From contig NZ_CP095742.1 of assembly GCF_023078495.1 (NCBI RefSeq), forward strand, positions 2,046,001-2,110,000: a DNA stretch of 64,000 bases. The letters run 5' to 3'. Position 1 is the first letter of the stretch. Each line of letters opens with the position of its first letter. Shown here one piece after another: positions 45,846 through 54,612 of this stretch. Position numbers and translations under genes: made by a program. The stretch comes from Luteibacter aegosomatissinici. GTDB lineage: Bacteria; Pseudomonadota; Gammaproteobacteria; Xanthomonadales; Rhodanobacteraceae. The notes beneath the pieces were generated by a model, which saw nothing but the letters and a program-made list of their open reading frames with translations, had not been told where the DNA came from and did no database searches.

Positions 45846-46439
45846 GTCCATGCGGCGGGGCGTGATACGGCCGCGGGTGGTGTCTACGATGCGCGCGATG
45901 ATCGCATCGAGCTTGTCGGTAGGTGCCACCACGATGAGGTCAGCTCCGTCGGTGACGAAAGTCTCGTGTTCGATGGTTCCCTCGAGTTCGCGGATGCGGG
46001 CGCTGACGAGCGCGAGGTCGGCGAACTCCGCGCGCAGCGCGATGCGGCCGGTTTCGATAATGGGCACGCGTGGCGCAAGCCGCAGGCACTCCGCTGCGCT
46101 GCCGCCATAGGCACGTACCAGTCCGCCTGCACCGAGCTTGATGCCGCCATACCAACGCGTCACGACAACGGCCACGCGATCGCAGCCTTGCCCATCGATC
46201 GCTGCAAGAATCGGCCGCCCCGCGGTGCCGCCGGGTTCACCATCGTCGTTGAAGCGATACGCGTCGCCCATGCGGTACGCCCAGCAGTTATGCGTGGCGG
46301 CGGGATCGCCCACGGCCTGGAAGAACGCGAGGGCGTCGGCGGGCGACGCGATGGGCGAGGCTTGCGCGAGGAAGCGGCTCTTCTTGATTTCTTCCTCGTG
46401 CCGGAACGGTGCGGCGAGCGTGTGAAGCGGGGTATTCAA
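45840..46439 (-). CDS. yigZ: YigZ/IMPACT family protein
   Basis: 199 residues. The family core is visible: IKKSRFLAQASPIASPADAL, HNCWAYRMGDAYRFNDDGEPGGTAGRPIL and VVVTRWYGGIKLGAGGLVRAYGG. Function of YigZ is not settled; eukaryotic IMPACT binds GCN1. The C-terminal DUF1949 domain is present. Overlaps the Pro-rich gene by 4 bp and stops inside a REP element. Confidence 0.93.
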   Translation of the reverse strand: MNTPLHTLAAPFRHEEEIKKSRFLAQASPIASPADALAFFQAVGDPAATHNCWAYRMGDAYRFNDDGEPGGTAGRPILAAIDGQGCDRVAVVVTRWYGGIKLGAGGLVRAYGGSAAECLRLAPRVPIIETGRIALRAEFADLALVSARIRELEGTIEHETFVTDGADLIVVAPTDKLDAIIARIVDTTRGRITPRRMDL

Positions 46440-47362
46440 GGTTTCAGGTCGCGGAGGTCTTGCGGCAGGTCGTAGGCAGGATACAGGCGGCGCAGTTCGG
46501 CCAGTTTGCGCAACGCTTCGGCGCGGTTGCCCTGGTCGAGCAGGCGGCGGATTTCACCGACGCGATCATCCGGGTCGAGGCCGGTGACCATGGGTTTGGC
46601 GACCAGCATGCCTTGGGACACGGGTGCCGGTGCGAATGCCGCCGATGCGGCGGGCGTGTCTGCACGGCGCTCGGTGGTATTGCCGGTGTATCCGTACACG
46701 GTGCGTTCGGGGGGCGCCGCCGCCGGCCGCGTGTCGCTGCGGGTTTCTGCGGGCGCATTCGCCACATCCATGGCGGCTGGAGGTGCGGGCGGAGCGGGCG
46801 GTGCAGGCGGAGCGGGCGGTGCAGGCGGAGCGGCGGGCGCCGGCGCCGGTGCGGATTCGGGGGGTGCCATGGGGGCGCGGAGGACTTTGGCCTGGGCGAC
46901 GATGGCTGGGCGTGGTGAGGTGGTGGTGTCATCCGCAGCCCTTGCGCGGGCCTGATCGCGCGCAAGGCGCGCTCCTGCGGGGGGTGGGGCGAGCTTGGGT
47001 GGTGCGGCAGGTGTGGCAACGGTTTCTGCTTCGGGGGCAGCGACGGGAGCAGGGGCCGGTGCCGGTGCGGCGAGCTTTTCGGCTCGCTCGGTCAGCGGGT
47101 CGCGGATAGGGGCATTGCGCAGCTGCCAGCCCACGCCTACGGCGAGTACGAGCACGGCGGCTGAGCCCAGTGCCACCGGCCAGCGCGAGCGGCGGCGCGC
47201 GGGTGAAGCGGCGCGAGGCGGAACCGCGCGCTCGGCCGCGGCGAGCACCGCGGCATCCAGCGCCGCATCGGGGTCGGCCTTGGGCAGGCGCGCGTACAGC
47301 GCGGCGAGTTCGCGCTCGTCGGGCAGTTCGTCGTCGCTCGGGGGTGGCGTGTTCGGGTTCAT
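46436..47362 (-). CDS. Pro/Ala-rich single-pass membrane protein (anti-sigma-like position)
   Basis: 308 residues from the ATG at 47362. N-terminal cytoplasmic part of about 65 residues with an acidic helix (DDELPDERELAALYARLPKA), one transmembrane helix (WPVALGSAAVLVLAVGVGW), then a long Pro/Ala-rich periplasmic region and a C-terminal helical tail (VGEIRRLLDQGNRAEALRKL). Follows an ECF sigma gene with a 5-bp gap, so it may act as its anti-sigma factor. No zinc motif. It contains a tandem repeat coding for PPAPPA units and a REP element translated in frame. Not a named family to me. Confidence 0.75.
   Translation of the reverse strand: MNPNTPPPSDDELPDERELAALYARLPKADPDAALDAAVLAAAERAVPPRAASPARRRSRWPVALGSAAVLVLAVGVGWQLRNAPIRDPLTERAEKLAAPAPAPAPVAAPEAETVATPAAPPKLAPPPAGARLARDQARARAADDTTTSPRPAIVAQAKVLRAPMAPPESAPAPAPAAPPAPPAPPAPPAPPAPPAAMDVANAPAETRSDTRPAAAPPERTVYGYTGNTTERRADTPAASAAFAPAPVSQGMLVAKPMVTGLDPDDRVGEIRRLLDQGNRAEALRKLAELRRLYPAYDLPQDLRDLKP
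46788..46833. repeat. 18-bp tandem repeat coding for Pro-Ala units
   Basis: Unit GGCGGAGCGGGCGGTGCA occurs twice in full and once in part. On the minus strand it encodes APP/PPA repeats in the periplasmic linker of the membrane protein. Likely length-variable between strains. Confidence 0.7.
46951..46980 (-). repeat. REP element inside a coding region
   Basis: Matches the REP core with one substitution and an extra C. It is translated as PAGARLARDQA within the Pro-rich membrane protein without breaking the frame. Confidence 0.65.
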
Positions 47363-47366
47363 GTCG

Positions 47367-47951
47367 TCAGGCAAACCACTGCTTGATGCGTGCCATGGCG
47401 TAGCGCAGCCGCGATTTTGCGGTTTCGCGACCTACGCCGGTGATGGCGGCGATGTCCTCCAGGGAGAGTTCGTACTCCATGCGTAACACAAAGGTCTCGC
47501 GCTGGTCCTCGGGCAGGCTTTCAATCGCCTGCTGCATGCGCCGGCGCAGCTCGAATTCGGAGAGCGCCTGCTCGGGTTGTTCCCGTTCGGGAGCGGCCTG
47601 GTTCGCGAAGATGGCATCGGCTTCATCCGACGTTGCCAGGGGCTTTTGCCGGCGGAAACCATCGATAGCCAGGTTATGCGCGATCTGCAGTAGCCACGTG
47701 CTGAACTTTGCCTCGGGCCGGTAGCGGTCGCGCGCCGCGATGACGCGCGCCCACGTTTCCTGGAACAGCTCGTCGGCCTGGGTGCGGTCCTTCGCGGTCT
47801 TCAGCAAGAAACGATACAGCGGGCCCTTGTGCCGCGCGTACAGCACTTTGAACGCGGCCGCGTCCCCGCCCACCCAGGCGAGCATCAGCGAGGCATCGTC
47901 GGCCAGGGGAGCATCCATGGCCGACGAGGTTACGGCATTCGGGCGTGGCAT
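47367..47951 (-). CDS. ECF-type RNA polymerase sigma factor
   Basis: 194 residues. Region 2 is LYRFLLKTAKDRTQADELFQETWARVI followed by FSTWLLQIAHNLAIDGFRR; region 4 is IESLPEDQRETFVLRMEYEL, then LEDIAAITGVGRETAKSRLRYAM. The two regions are joined by a charged linker. It lies between the VWA protein and the Pro-rich membrane protein on the same strand. The unbroken gene order suggests one stress-response unit. Confidence 0.93.
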   Translation of the reverse strand: MPRPNAVTSSAMDAPLADDASLMLAWVGGDAAAFKVLYARHKGPLYRFLLKTAKDRTQADELFQETWARVIAARDRYRPEAKFSTWLLQIAHNLAIDGFRRQKPLATSDEADAIFANQAAPEREQPEQALSEFELRRRMQQAIESLPEDQRETFVLRMEYELSLEDIAAITGVGRETAKSRLRYAMARIKQWFA

Positions 47952-47963
47952 AGCAGCCCTGGG

Positions 47964-49778
47964 TCAGCGCGTACCGGCTACCGGGGTCTGCATGACGCCG
48001 GCCAGGTCAGCCAGGCGCGCCATGCCTGCGCGGTAACCGCCTTCATCCTTGCCCTGGGCGGAGCGGGCCAGTTCTGCCACTTTGTCGTAGCCAAAGCCCG
48101 CGCTGTATTTGCCACCGCGCAGGTTATCGGCGAACGCGGCGACAGCGGCGGCGAAGCGCATGCGCTCGCTCGGTGTGCCGACGGTGGCGCCCAGTGGCTG
48201 CTCAATCAGCTGGCTTGCACCGCCATCGGGCGCCTTGTAACGCAGGCGCAGGAAGCCGAGCTCATCACCCTTGCCGGCCGGAGGCTCGGTGCCGTAACGC
48301 AGCGGATCCACGCTCGCCCCCTTCGCGCCCTTTAAGGTGATCTCGTACAGCGCCGTCACGTTCGCACCCGCGCCGATCTCACCAGCATCCACCGCATCGT
48401 TGTTGAAGTCTTCGCGGGCAAGCATCCGCTTCTCGTAGCCGATCAACCGGTATTCGGCGACAACACCCGGGTTGAACTCCACCTGGATCTTCACGTCCTT
48501 CGCGATCGTCATCAGCGTGGCCGACATTTCATCGACGAGCACGCGGCGGCCTTCTTCCAGGCTATCGATGTAGTGGTGGCTGCCATTGCCGACATCGGCG
48601 AGGGTCACCGCCATTTCGTCGTTGTAGTTGCCCTCGCCAAAACCGAGGGTGGTCAAGGCGACACCACTTCGGCGTTTATCGGCGATGCGGTCCTTCAGCT
48701 GCTGCACGCCGACGGTGCCGACGTTGAAGTCGCCATCGGTCGCCAGGATCACGCGATTCACACCGCCCTTGATGAAGCCCTTCGCGGCCTGTGCGTACGC
48801 GAGATCGATGCCTGCAGCGCCGTTGGTCGAGCCGCCTGCGCCGAGCGAATCGATTGCCGCGTTGATCTTCGCGTGCTGGTCGCCCGCCGTGGCGGGCAGG
48901 GCGACACAGGTGCTTCCGGCGTAGGTCACCAGCGAGATGCGGTCCTGGGCGCGCAGCTTCGGCACGATCTGCTTCAGCGAGGCCTTGAGCAGCGGCAGCT
49001 TGTCGGGCTCGTTCATCGAGCCGGAAACATCGACGAGGAACACGAGGTTCGCGGCTGGTATCTCACTGGCTGGCACGGTGTAGCCCTGGATGCCGACGAG
49101 CAGCAACTGCCGGTTCGGGTTCCACGGTGAAGGCGCGAACTCGGTGGTCACGGTGAACGGGCGCGAGCGATCCTTTGGTGCGGTGTAGCCGTAGTTGAAG
49201 TAGTTGATGAACTCTTCGCTACGCACCGCGTCGGCCGGCGGCAGCTGGCCCTGGTTCAGCAGATGGCGCACGTTGGTGTAGGAACCGGTATCCACATCGA
49301 TGCTGAAAGTGGATACCGGGTCGGCCGCGGCCTGGTGCACCGGGTTGGTGTCGCGGTGTGCGTAACGGCTGGTGTCCACATCCTGCATGGCCACGGCGCC
49401 CATGTAGCCCATCACCGGTGCGCTGGCCATGACCTTTGCCGTGGGCTGGTTCATCGCCGGTGTGCCTGGCGCGGGCGGAGCAGGCGGTGGCGGTGGTGCG
49501 GCCAGCGCCACCGGCCCTGCGTAACCCAGTGCTTCCTGGGCCACGGCGGGCGCCCCGGCGGCACGCGCGTCACGACGCACCTGCGGGCGAACCCTGGGTG
49601 GCATGGGTGCACCATAGCCATAGCCGGCATCGGTGAGGGTGGCGCAGTTCGTATCCGCTTCGGGCACGGGCGGCGCCGGCGTCGGGTGGCGCGCCTGCGG
49701 CGGCTCGGCACCGGCGGCGCCGGCGGCAACCACCAGGCCGGTGAAGAGCAGGGAAAGGGTGATGCGTAGCGTGTTCAT
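47964..49778 (-). CDS. VWA-domain protein (YfbK-like)
   Basis: 604 residues from the ATG at 49778, which has AGGAGG upstream. A signal peptide (LSLLFTGLVVAAGAAGA) is followed by a Pro-rich stretch, a VWA N-terminal region (DPVSTFSIDVDTGSYTNVR), a von Willebrand A domain with the metal site DVSGSMNEPDKLP and ATDGDFNVG, and a C-terminal DUF3520 domain. It belongs with bacterial YfbK proteins of unknown role. Upstream of an ECF sigma gene on the same strand, 12 bp apart. Confidence 0.9.
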   Translation of the reverse strand: MNTLRITLSLLFTGLVVAAGAAGAEPPQARHPTPAPPVPEADTNCATLTDAGYGYGAPMPPRVRPQVRRDARAAGAPAVAQEALGYAGPVALAAPPPPPAPPAPGTPAMNQPTAKVMASAPVMGYMGAVAMQDVDTSRYAHRDTNPVHQAAADPVSTFSIDVDTGSYTNVRHLLNQGQLPPADAVRSEEFINYFNYGYTAPKDRSRPFTVTTEFAPSPWNPNRQLLLVGIQGYTVPASEIPAANLVFLVDVSGSMNEPDKLPLLKASLKQIVPKLRAQDRISLVTYAGSTCVALPATAGDQHAKINAAIDSLGAGGSTNGAAGIDLAYAQAAKGFIKGGVNRVILATDGDFNVGTVGVQQLKDRIADKRRSGVALTTLGFGEGNYNDEMAVTLADVGNGSHHYIDSLEEGRRVLVDEMSATLMTIAKDVKIQVEFNPGVVAEYRLIGYEKRMLAREDFNNDAVDAGEIGAGANVTALYEITLKGAKGASVDPLRYGTEPPAGKGDELGFLRLRYKAPDGGASQLIEQPLGATVGTPSERMRFAAAVAAFADNLRGGKYSAGFGYDKVAELARSAQGKDEGGYRAGMARLADLAGVMQTPVAGTR

Positions 49779-49834
49779 CGTGCATGGCCTCCTTGGGGGC
49801 ATGCAGATGAAACGGAGCAACAGGGCAAACGGGG

Positions 49835-51370
49835 TTAACCGGCGCGCACTGAATTTTCCAGGCGAGCCTCGCTGGGCCCACCCACGCGGTTACGGCCGTT
49901 GTGCTTGGCGCGGTACAGGGCCCGGTCGGCCGCGTTGAGCAGCTCCAGCGGGCCGCCAGCGGTACTGGCCTGGATTGCCGCGACGCCGATGGTGATGGTC
50001 AGCACGCCGAACGGGCTGCGTGGATGGACGATATCCTGGGCTTGCACCTGGGCACGCAGGTCCTCGGCCAGTGCCATGGCTTCCATCAATCGCGTACCCG
50101 GCGCGACCACGGCGAACTCCTCGCCGCCGAAACGGGCCACGAAATCGCCTACGCGCAACCCACGCGATACCAGGGTCGAAGCCAGTGCACGCAAGCAGTC
50201 ATCGCCGGCCAAATGGCCGTAGCGGTCGTTGTACTCCTTGAAGAAATCGACATCGATCATCAACAGCGCAATGGGCTCGCGTTGGCCGGGGCGGTGCCAC
50301 TCGCGGAGCAGGCGTTCATCCAGCGCGCGGCGGTTGGCCAGCCCGGTCAGGCTATCGACGAAGACGAGGCCCTCCAGTTCGTCACGGCTGCGCGACAGGC
50401 GGAATTCTTCTTCCACCAGGTCCACCTGGGCCAGCGTGCCGCGCAGGCCAATGCCGATCACCGCCGCGATGGCCCCGGCGATGCCCAGCGAGGGGTAGCC
50501 CGGGATCACCATGAGGCCGAACCCGAGCACGCTCATGGCGAGGAAAGTGGGGCTGGCACTTTGGACAAAGCGAATGAGGTACACCGGCGGGTGCCAGTGG
50601 CGTTGCGGCTTGCGCGACAACGTGGCGATGCACAGCGCGAGGAACGGTACATCCAGCAAGGCGTCCCACGGCGAATCACCGAAATCGGGGTGGCCGCCGA
50701 GGGCGACGTAGTGGTTGTAGAAATACCCGGACGCTGCGTAGCAGACGAAGAACGCCATGACCGCGCGGAAGAAATAGTGGTCATCGGCGCGATCGGTGGC
50801 GAGGAAGCGCAGCAACGCCGCGACGGCCAGGCATACGTTCTCGAAATCGAGCATGTGCGCGACATCGATGGCCTGCTGGGGGCCCATGGCGCCTTCGAGC
50901 GAGACGATGGAGAACGTGCGCACGTAGAACAGCACGCCAAGGAGGGCGGCCAGCACCAGGTCGATCGCCAGTGCCCAGCGTTTGCGCGCGGCCACCGGCG
51001 CCGACGACACCGCAACGAGCACCGGCAGGACGTACAGGATGTAGAAGAACATGCTGTCGCCCGGTGCCGGGTTGGAATTATCCAGCACGTAGTTCTGCCG
51101 GGCCGACAGGGACATGCCCACGGTCCAGAGCATGAGGCTGCCCAGCAGCAGCCACCAACGGCTGTCCCGCGGTGTGCCCGAGCGGTGCCAGGCCAGCACC
51201 GTGCTGGACATGGCCGCGATCGAGGCGGCGAAGAAAAAGCCGTACGAGATCGCCATGCCGCCGGCCGGCGTGACCGCCAGCGCGCTAGCGTGGACCGCGA
51301 GGATGACCATCGCGGCAATGACGAGTTTCATGGCGTGCTCAATGCCCCCTGCCTGCAACGCTATGGTCAT
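49835..51370 (-). CDS. Diguanylate cyclase with membrane sensor
   Basis: 511 residues. About nine or ten transmembrane helices in the first 315 residues, then a GGDEF domain with SLTGLANRRALDE and active site RFGGEEFAV. An inhibitory site RVGD lies five residues before GGEEF, so c-di-GMP feedback is expected. The membrane part is not a family I recognise. The pgaC/pgaD genes at the right end are a common kind of target for c-di-GMP, but no direct link is visible. Confidence 0.92.
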   Translation of the reverse strand: MTIALQAGGIEHAMKLVIAAMVILAVHASALAVTPAGGMAISYGFFFAASIAAMSSTVLAWHRSGTPRDSRWWLLLGSLMLWTVGMSLSARQNYVLDNSNPAPGDSMFFYILYVLPVLVAVSSAPVAARKRWALAIDLVLAALLGVLFYVRTFSIVSLEGAMGPQQAIDVAHMLDFENVCLAVAALLRFLATDRADDHYFFRAVMAFFVCYAASGYFYNHYVALGGHPDFGDSPWDALLDVPFLALCIATLSRKPQRHWHPPVYLIRFVQSASPTFLAMSVLGFGLMVIPGYPSLGIAGAIAAVIGIGLRGTLAQVDLVEEEFRLSRSRDELEGLVFVDSLTGLANRRALDERLLREWHRPGQREPIALLMIDVDFFKEYNDRYGHLAGDDCLRALASTLVSRGLRVGDFVARFGGEEFAVVAPGTRLMEAMALAEDLRAQVQAQDIVHPRSPFGVLTITIGVAAIQASTAGGPLELLNAADRALYRAKHNGRNRVGGPSEARLENSVRAG

Positions 51371-51443
51371 ATCGGCGGGCTCGCGGCAAAGTTGAGCCCA
51401 GCGCTCAATATCTTAGGGCGCGTTTCTCGACAAATGTGAAGGC

Positions 51444-52157
51444 TCACGCCGCCCGGATGCTGCCCTTGGCGATCACCGGGCCGGTGGGCTGGCCCGTGGG
51501 TGAGCCGCCGGTGGGTTCCACCGATACAGCGAGCGCCGCCGTGGGGCCCAGGCGGTCCAGGACGGCTTTGGGCAGCGTGAAGCGCTTGGCGTCCTGTGCG
51601 GGGAACGTGCCCACCGAGATGGGTGTGCCCCCGGCGGGGATCAGCCACAGCTCTGTATCGTGCCCGGCGGCGGTGGGCTTGGGGCTCGCGGGCACCACCA
51701 GCAGTTCGCGACGATCGACGTCCATGGTCGCGGTCCACGCGGCCACGCCATCGTTACCTGCGAGCGTGGACACCATGAGCACGGCGGGGCTATGCGCAGC
51801 GGGTGGTACCTGCGGCGTGCGGTTGAAAGTCAGCACGAGCAGGCATGCGGCCAGCGCCGATGCCCCGACGCCGATCCATCGCCACAACGCCAGGCTGTCC
51901 CACAGGCTCGGGCGTGGCGGCTCGGCCAGGCCAAGGCGGCGGCAGATGCCCTCCCACGCGTGCTGCGGCGGGTCGACGGCCGCTACTTCGATGGCCAGCG
52001 GCGCAAGCCACGCCTGCCACACGGCCACGGCAGCCTCTGCCTCGGGCTGGTCGGCGATCTCCCGGGCCACCGCGGCACGTGCATCGGCATCGAGAAGGCC
52101 GAGCACGTATTCCGCGTAGCGGAGGTTGTCCTTGTCGTTATCGAAGGTCGTATTCAT
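51444..52157 (-). CDS. Anti-sigma factor, RskA family
   Basis: 237 residues from the ATG at 52157 (ATGA overlap with the sigma gene). Cytoplasmic N-terminal domain YAEYVLGLLDADARAAVAREI is typical of RskA-type anti-sigma factors; one helix at about 100-120 (WIGVGASALAACLLVLTF), then a periplasmic domain with LWLIPAGGTPISVGTF, usual for this family. It should hold the neighbouring sigma factor at the membrane until signal-triggered proteolysis. Confidence 0.92.
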   Translation of the reverse strand: MNTTFDNDKDNLRYAEYVLGLLDADARAAVAREIADQPEAEAAVAVWQAWLAPLAIEVAAVDPPQHAWEGICRRLGLAEPPRPSLWDSLALWRWIGVGASALAACLLVLTFNRTPQVPPAAHSPAVLMVSTLAGNDGVAAWTATMDVDRRELLVVPASPKPTAAGHDTELWLIPAGGTPISVGTFPAQDAKRFTLPKAVLDRLGPTAALAVSVEPTGGSPTGQPTGPVIAKGSIRAA

Positions 52158-52714
52158 GAGCCCAGGCACGCACGCAACTGCATCAGGCCGCGGCGAATCC
52201 AGCTTTTCATGGTGCCCAGCGGCACCTTGGCGCGGTCTGCCAGTTCGTTATACGTGGCGCCGCCAAAAAAGGCTTCACGGATGGAGCGGCGCTGGGGGGC
52301 GTCCAGCTGATCCAGGCAGGTGCGCAGGCGGCCGTACGCGTCGCCAGCCTCGGCGCGTGCCGCCGGGCCCGGCTCGGGATCGACGATGGCCTCCCATGCC
52401 ACATCGGTGACCGCCACGGCGCCAGGTCGCTGACGCAGGCGATCGATGGCCTTGTTGCGGACGACGGTCACCAGCCAGGTGAAGGCGCTGGACAGGGAGG
52501 GATCGAACGAGCCTGCCCGGCGCCACACGGTAACGTAGGCCTCCTGCAAGACTTCGTCGGCCTCGGCGCGGTCGCCCACCAGGCGCATGCACACACCATA
52601 GAGGCGCGGCGAGGTGGCGTTGTACAAGGCCTCGAAGGCTTTCTGGTCCCGGGCGCCCGTGCGCCGTAGCAGGTCGTTCAGCGCATCCCGCTCGGCGGGC
52701 GTGGTGCCTGGCAT
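52154..52714 (-). CDS. ECF sigma factor, SigK-like
   Basis: 186 residues. Region 2: FEALYNATSPRLYGVCMRLVGDRAEADEVLQEAY, SAFTWLVTVVRNKAIDRLRQR; region 4: LDAPQRRSIREAFFGGATYNEL, then VPLGTMKSWIRRGLMQLR. SigK/RpoE-like group usually paired with RskA-type anti-sigma, as here. Divergent from the exported protein and the fatty-acid operon, which are the likely regulon. Confidence 0.93.
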   Translation of the reverse strand: MPGTTPAERDALNDLLRRTGARDQKAFEALYNATSPRLYGVCMRLVGDRAEADEVLQEAYVTVWRRAGSFDPSLSSAFTWLVTVVRNKAIDRLRQRPGAVAVTDVAWEAIVDPEPGPAARAEAGDAYGRLRTCLDQLDAPQRRSIREAFFGGATYNELADRAKVPLGTMKSWIRRGLMQLRACLGS

Positions 52715-52845
52715 GCGTTAGGATTCCCATGGCGTTTGTGCACGGGATCTATAACACGAACGGCCGTCACGAAAACGCGACCGCGTCCGGGTCACCCTCC
52801 GCCACGTATGCCAATCACGGCGCTCCGCCTGCCTGGGATTCCCCT

Positions 52846-53586
52846 ATGACGACGAAACGCCTGACCCTCGCCGTGCTCGCCACCTGCGCATTGCCAGCAC
52901 ACGCTGCCGATCGCTACGCCGGCGATGCCAGCCCCCGCGATGGCGGCCCGGTCCTCTATCGCGAGGTGCATCTTGTCGATGGGTCGCGCCAGGTCGTGAG
53001 CTACCAGTGCCCGGATGGCAAGCCGTTTGCGTTGAAGGTGCTCGATGCGGCACGTGATCCCACCCAGCCCAATGTCACTTACCAGGATGCGCGCCGTGGC
53101 CTGAGCGAGACGGTGCAGGCCAGCGGCAGCCAGCTGGACATCAAGGTGCGCAAGAAAGGTGGCGATGAGCAAGCCAGGACAATCGATGTGCCGCAGGGCG
53201 CCGTCATCGATGCGGGCTTCGACCCGTACATCCGTTCCCACTGGGATTCGTTAGGGGCGGGTGTCTCCGTACCGTTCCTTGTCGCCAGCCGCTTTCGCTT
53301 CTTCGACGTAAAAATCCTGGGCGGGAAGGTGGCCGATGGCCAGCGCCACCTCGTGATGAAGCTGGATGCGTGGTACGCGTTCGCCGCGCCCACCATCGAG
53401 ATGACCTACGGCGCCGCGGACCGCCGGCTGCTGCGCTACGAGGGCATGGGGACCGTGCGTAATGCGAAGGGCAAGGGGATCGAGGTGCGCATCGATTTCC
53501 CGCCGTCGGGGCGGACCATGGGCCTGCCTTCCTCGGCTTTGGACGACGTGATCCACACGCCCTTGAGCGGAACCTGCGCTACCTGA
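52846..53586 (+). CDS. Exported protein of unknown function
   Basis: 246 residues from the ATG at 52846, which begins a signal peptide (MTTKRLTLAVLATCALPAHA). The longer frame covers the sigma promoter region. No known domain is recognised; the protein is rich in beta-type sequence (YREVHLVDGSRQVVSYQCPDG, FRFFDVKILGGKV) with two cysteines in the mature part. It sits between the sigma factor and the lipid operon, 71 bp before the desaturase, so it may act in the same response. Confidence 0.75.
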   Translation: MTTKRLTLAVLATCALPAHAADRYAGDASPRDGGPVLYREVHLVDGSRQVVSYQCPDGKPFALKVLDAARDPTQPNVTYQDARRGLSETVQASGSQLDIKVRKKGGDEQARTIDVPQGAVIDAGFDPYIRSHWDSLGAGVSVPFLVASRFRFFDVKILGGKVADGQRHLVMKLDAWYAFAAPTIEMTYGAADRRLLRYEGMGTVRNAKGKGIEVRIDFPPSGRTMGLPSSALDDVIHTPLSGTCAT

Positions 53587-53599
53587 CTGCCGCCGCCGT

Positions 53600-53627
53600 G
53601 CATCCGGGCATCGGATTCATCCGTATA
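53600..53627 (+). promoter_or_regulatory. Candidate ECF promoter of the lipid operon
   Basis: GCATCC, 16 bp, CGTATA, ending about 30 bp before the desaturase ATG. It resembles the GC-rich -35/-10 form recognised by ECF sigma factors. I did not find a copy with the same spacing in front of the sigma gene, so confidence is modest. Confidence 0.35.
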
Positions 53628-53657
53628 CCTCGTTGAGACCCACGGAAAGGCTGGCCC

Positions 53658-54608
53658 ATGCGACCTGATACCGCCATCGATGCGCTCAAGCCGTCACGAA
53701 CCACCGCCCTGCGGCGCTGGTTCGATACGGCCGCCGATCCAGGCGCAGACGGGGCGGCCCTGGACCGCATCGACTGGTGGCGCGCGGCGCCCTTTGTCGC
53801 CATGCACCTGGCCTGCCTGATGGTGCTGTGGACCGGGGTGTCGACCGTGGCCCTCGGCGTGGCGGTGGCATTGTATGCGCTGCGCATGTTCGCGCTGACG
53901 GGCTTCTACCACCGTTATTTTTCGCACCGCACGTTTCGCACCTCGCGTGTCGTGCAGTTTGTCTTCGCGGTCATCGGTGCCTCCTGTGTCCAGCGCGGCC
54001 CCCTGTGGTGGGCCGCACACCATCGGCACCACCATCGCCACGCCGATACCGCGGAGGACCCGCATTCGCCCGCCGTGCACGGGTTCCTGTGGAGCCACGC
54101 CGGCTGGTTCCTTACGCCCCGCGGCTTTCGTACCGACCTTTCGCGCGTGCCTGACTTTGCCGCGTATCCGGAACTGCGCTGGCTGGATCGCTTCGACACG
54201 GCGGTGCCGGTGTTGCTGGCGGTCAGCCTCTACGGCCTCGGCGCATTGCTCGCGCACATCGCGCCCGGCCTTGGAACCAGCGGTGCGCAGATGCTGGCCT
54301 GGGGTTTCTTCGTCTCCACCGTGGTGCTGTTCCACGCCACGGTCACCATCAACTCGCTGGCTCATCGGTTTGGTTCGCGCCGCTTCGCCACGCGCGATGA
54401 CAGCCGCAACAACCTATGGCTCGCGCTGCTTACCTTTGGCGAGGGCTGGCACAACAACCACCATTTCTTTCCTGGCACGGTGCGCCAGGGCTTTCGTTGG
54501 TGGGAAGTGGATGTCACCTGGTACGGCCTGTGGCTGATGGCCCGCATGGGCCTGGTTCGCGACCTGAAGCCGATCCCCGCCTGGGTGTTGGCGAAGAGGG
54601 GAGACTGA
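53658..54608 (+). CDS. Membrane fatty-acid desaturase
   Basis: 316 residues, acyl-CoA/acyl-lipid desaturase family. Histidine boxes: HRYFSH (from H85), HHRHHHRHAD (from about H121) and WHNNHHFF (from H265), which bind the di-iron centre. Four helices. First gene of an operon of lipid-modifying enzymes. The position of the double bond cannot be read from the sequence; delta-9 type is most similar by eye. Confidence 0.92.
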   Translation: MRPDTAIDALKPSRTTALRRWFDTAADPGADGAALDRIDWWRAAPFVAMHLACLMVLWTGVSTVALGVAVALYALRMFALTGFYHRYFSHRTFRTSRVVQFVFAVIGASCVQRGPLWWAAHHRHHHRHADTAEDPHSPAVHGFLWSHAGWFLTPRGFRTDLSRVPDFAAYPELRWLDRFDTAVPVLLAVSLYGLGALLAHIAPGLGTSGAQMLAWGFFVSTVVLFHATVTINSLAHRFGSRRFATRDDSRNNLWLALLTFGEGWHNNHHFFPGTVRQGFRWWEVDVTWYGLWLMARMGLVRDLKPIPAWVLAKRGD

Positions 54609-54612
54609 GCCC

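Noticed and set aside
49901-51439. 512-codon plus-strand frame opposite the diguanylate cyclase
   Set aside because: The minus strand encodes a clear GGDEF protein; the plus frame has no motif.
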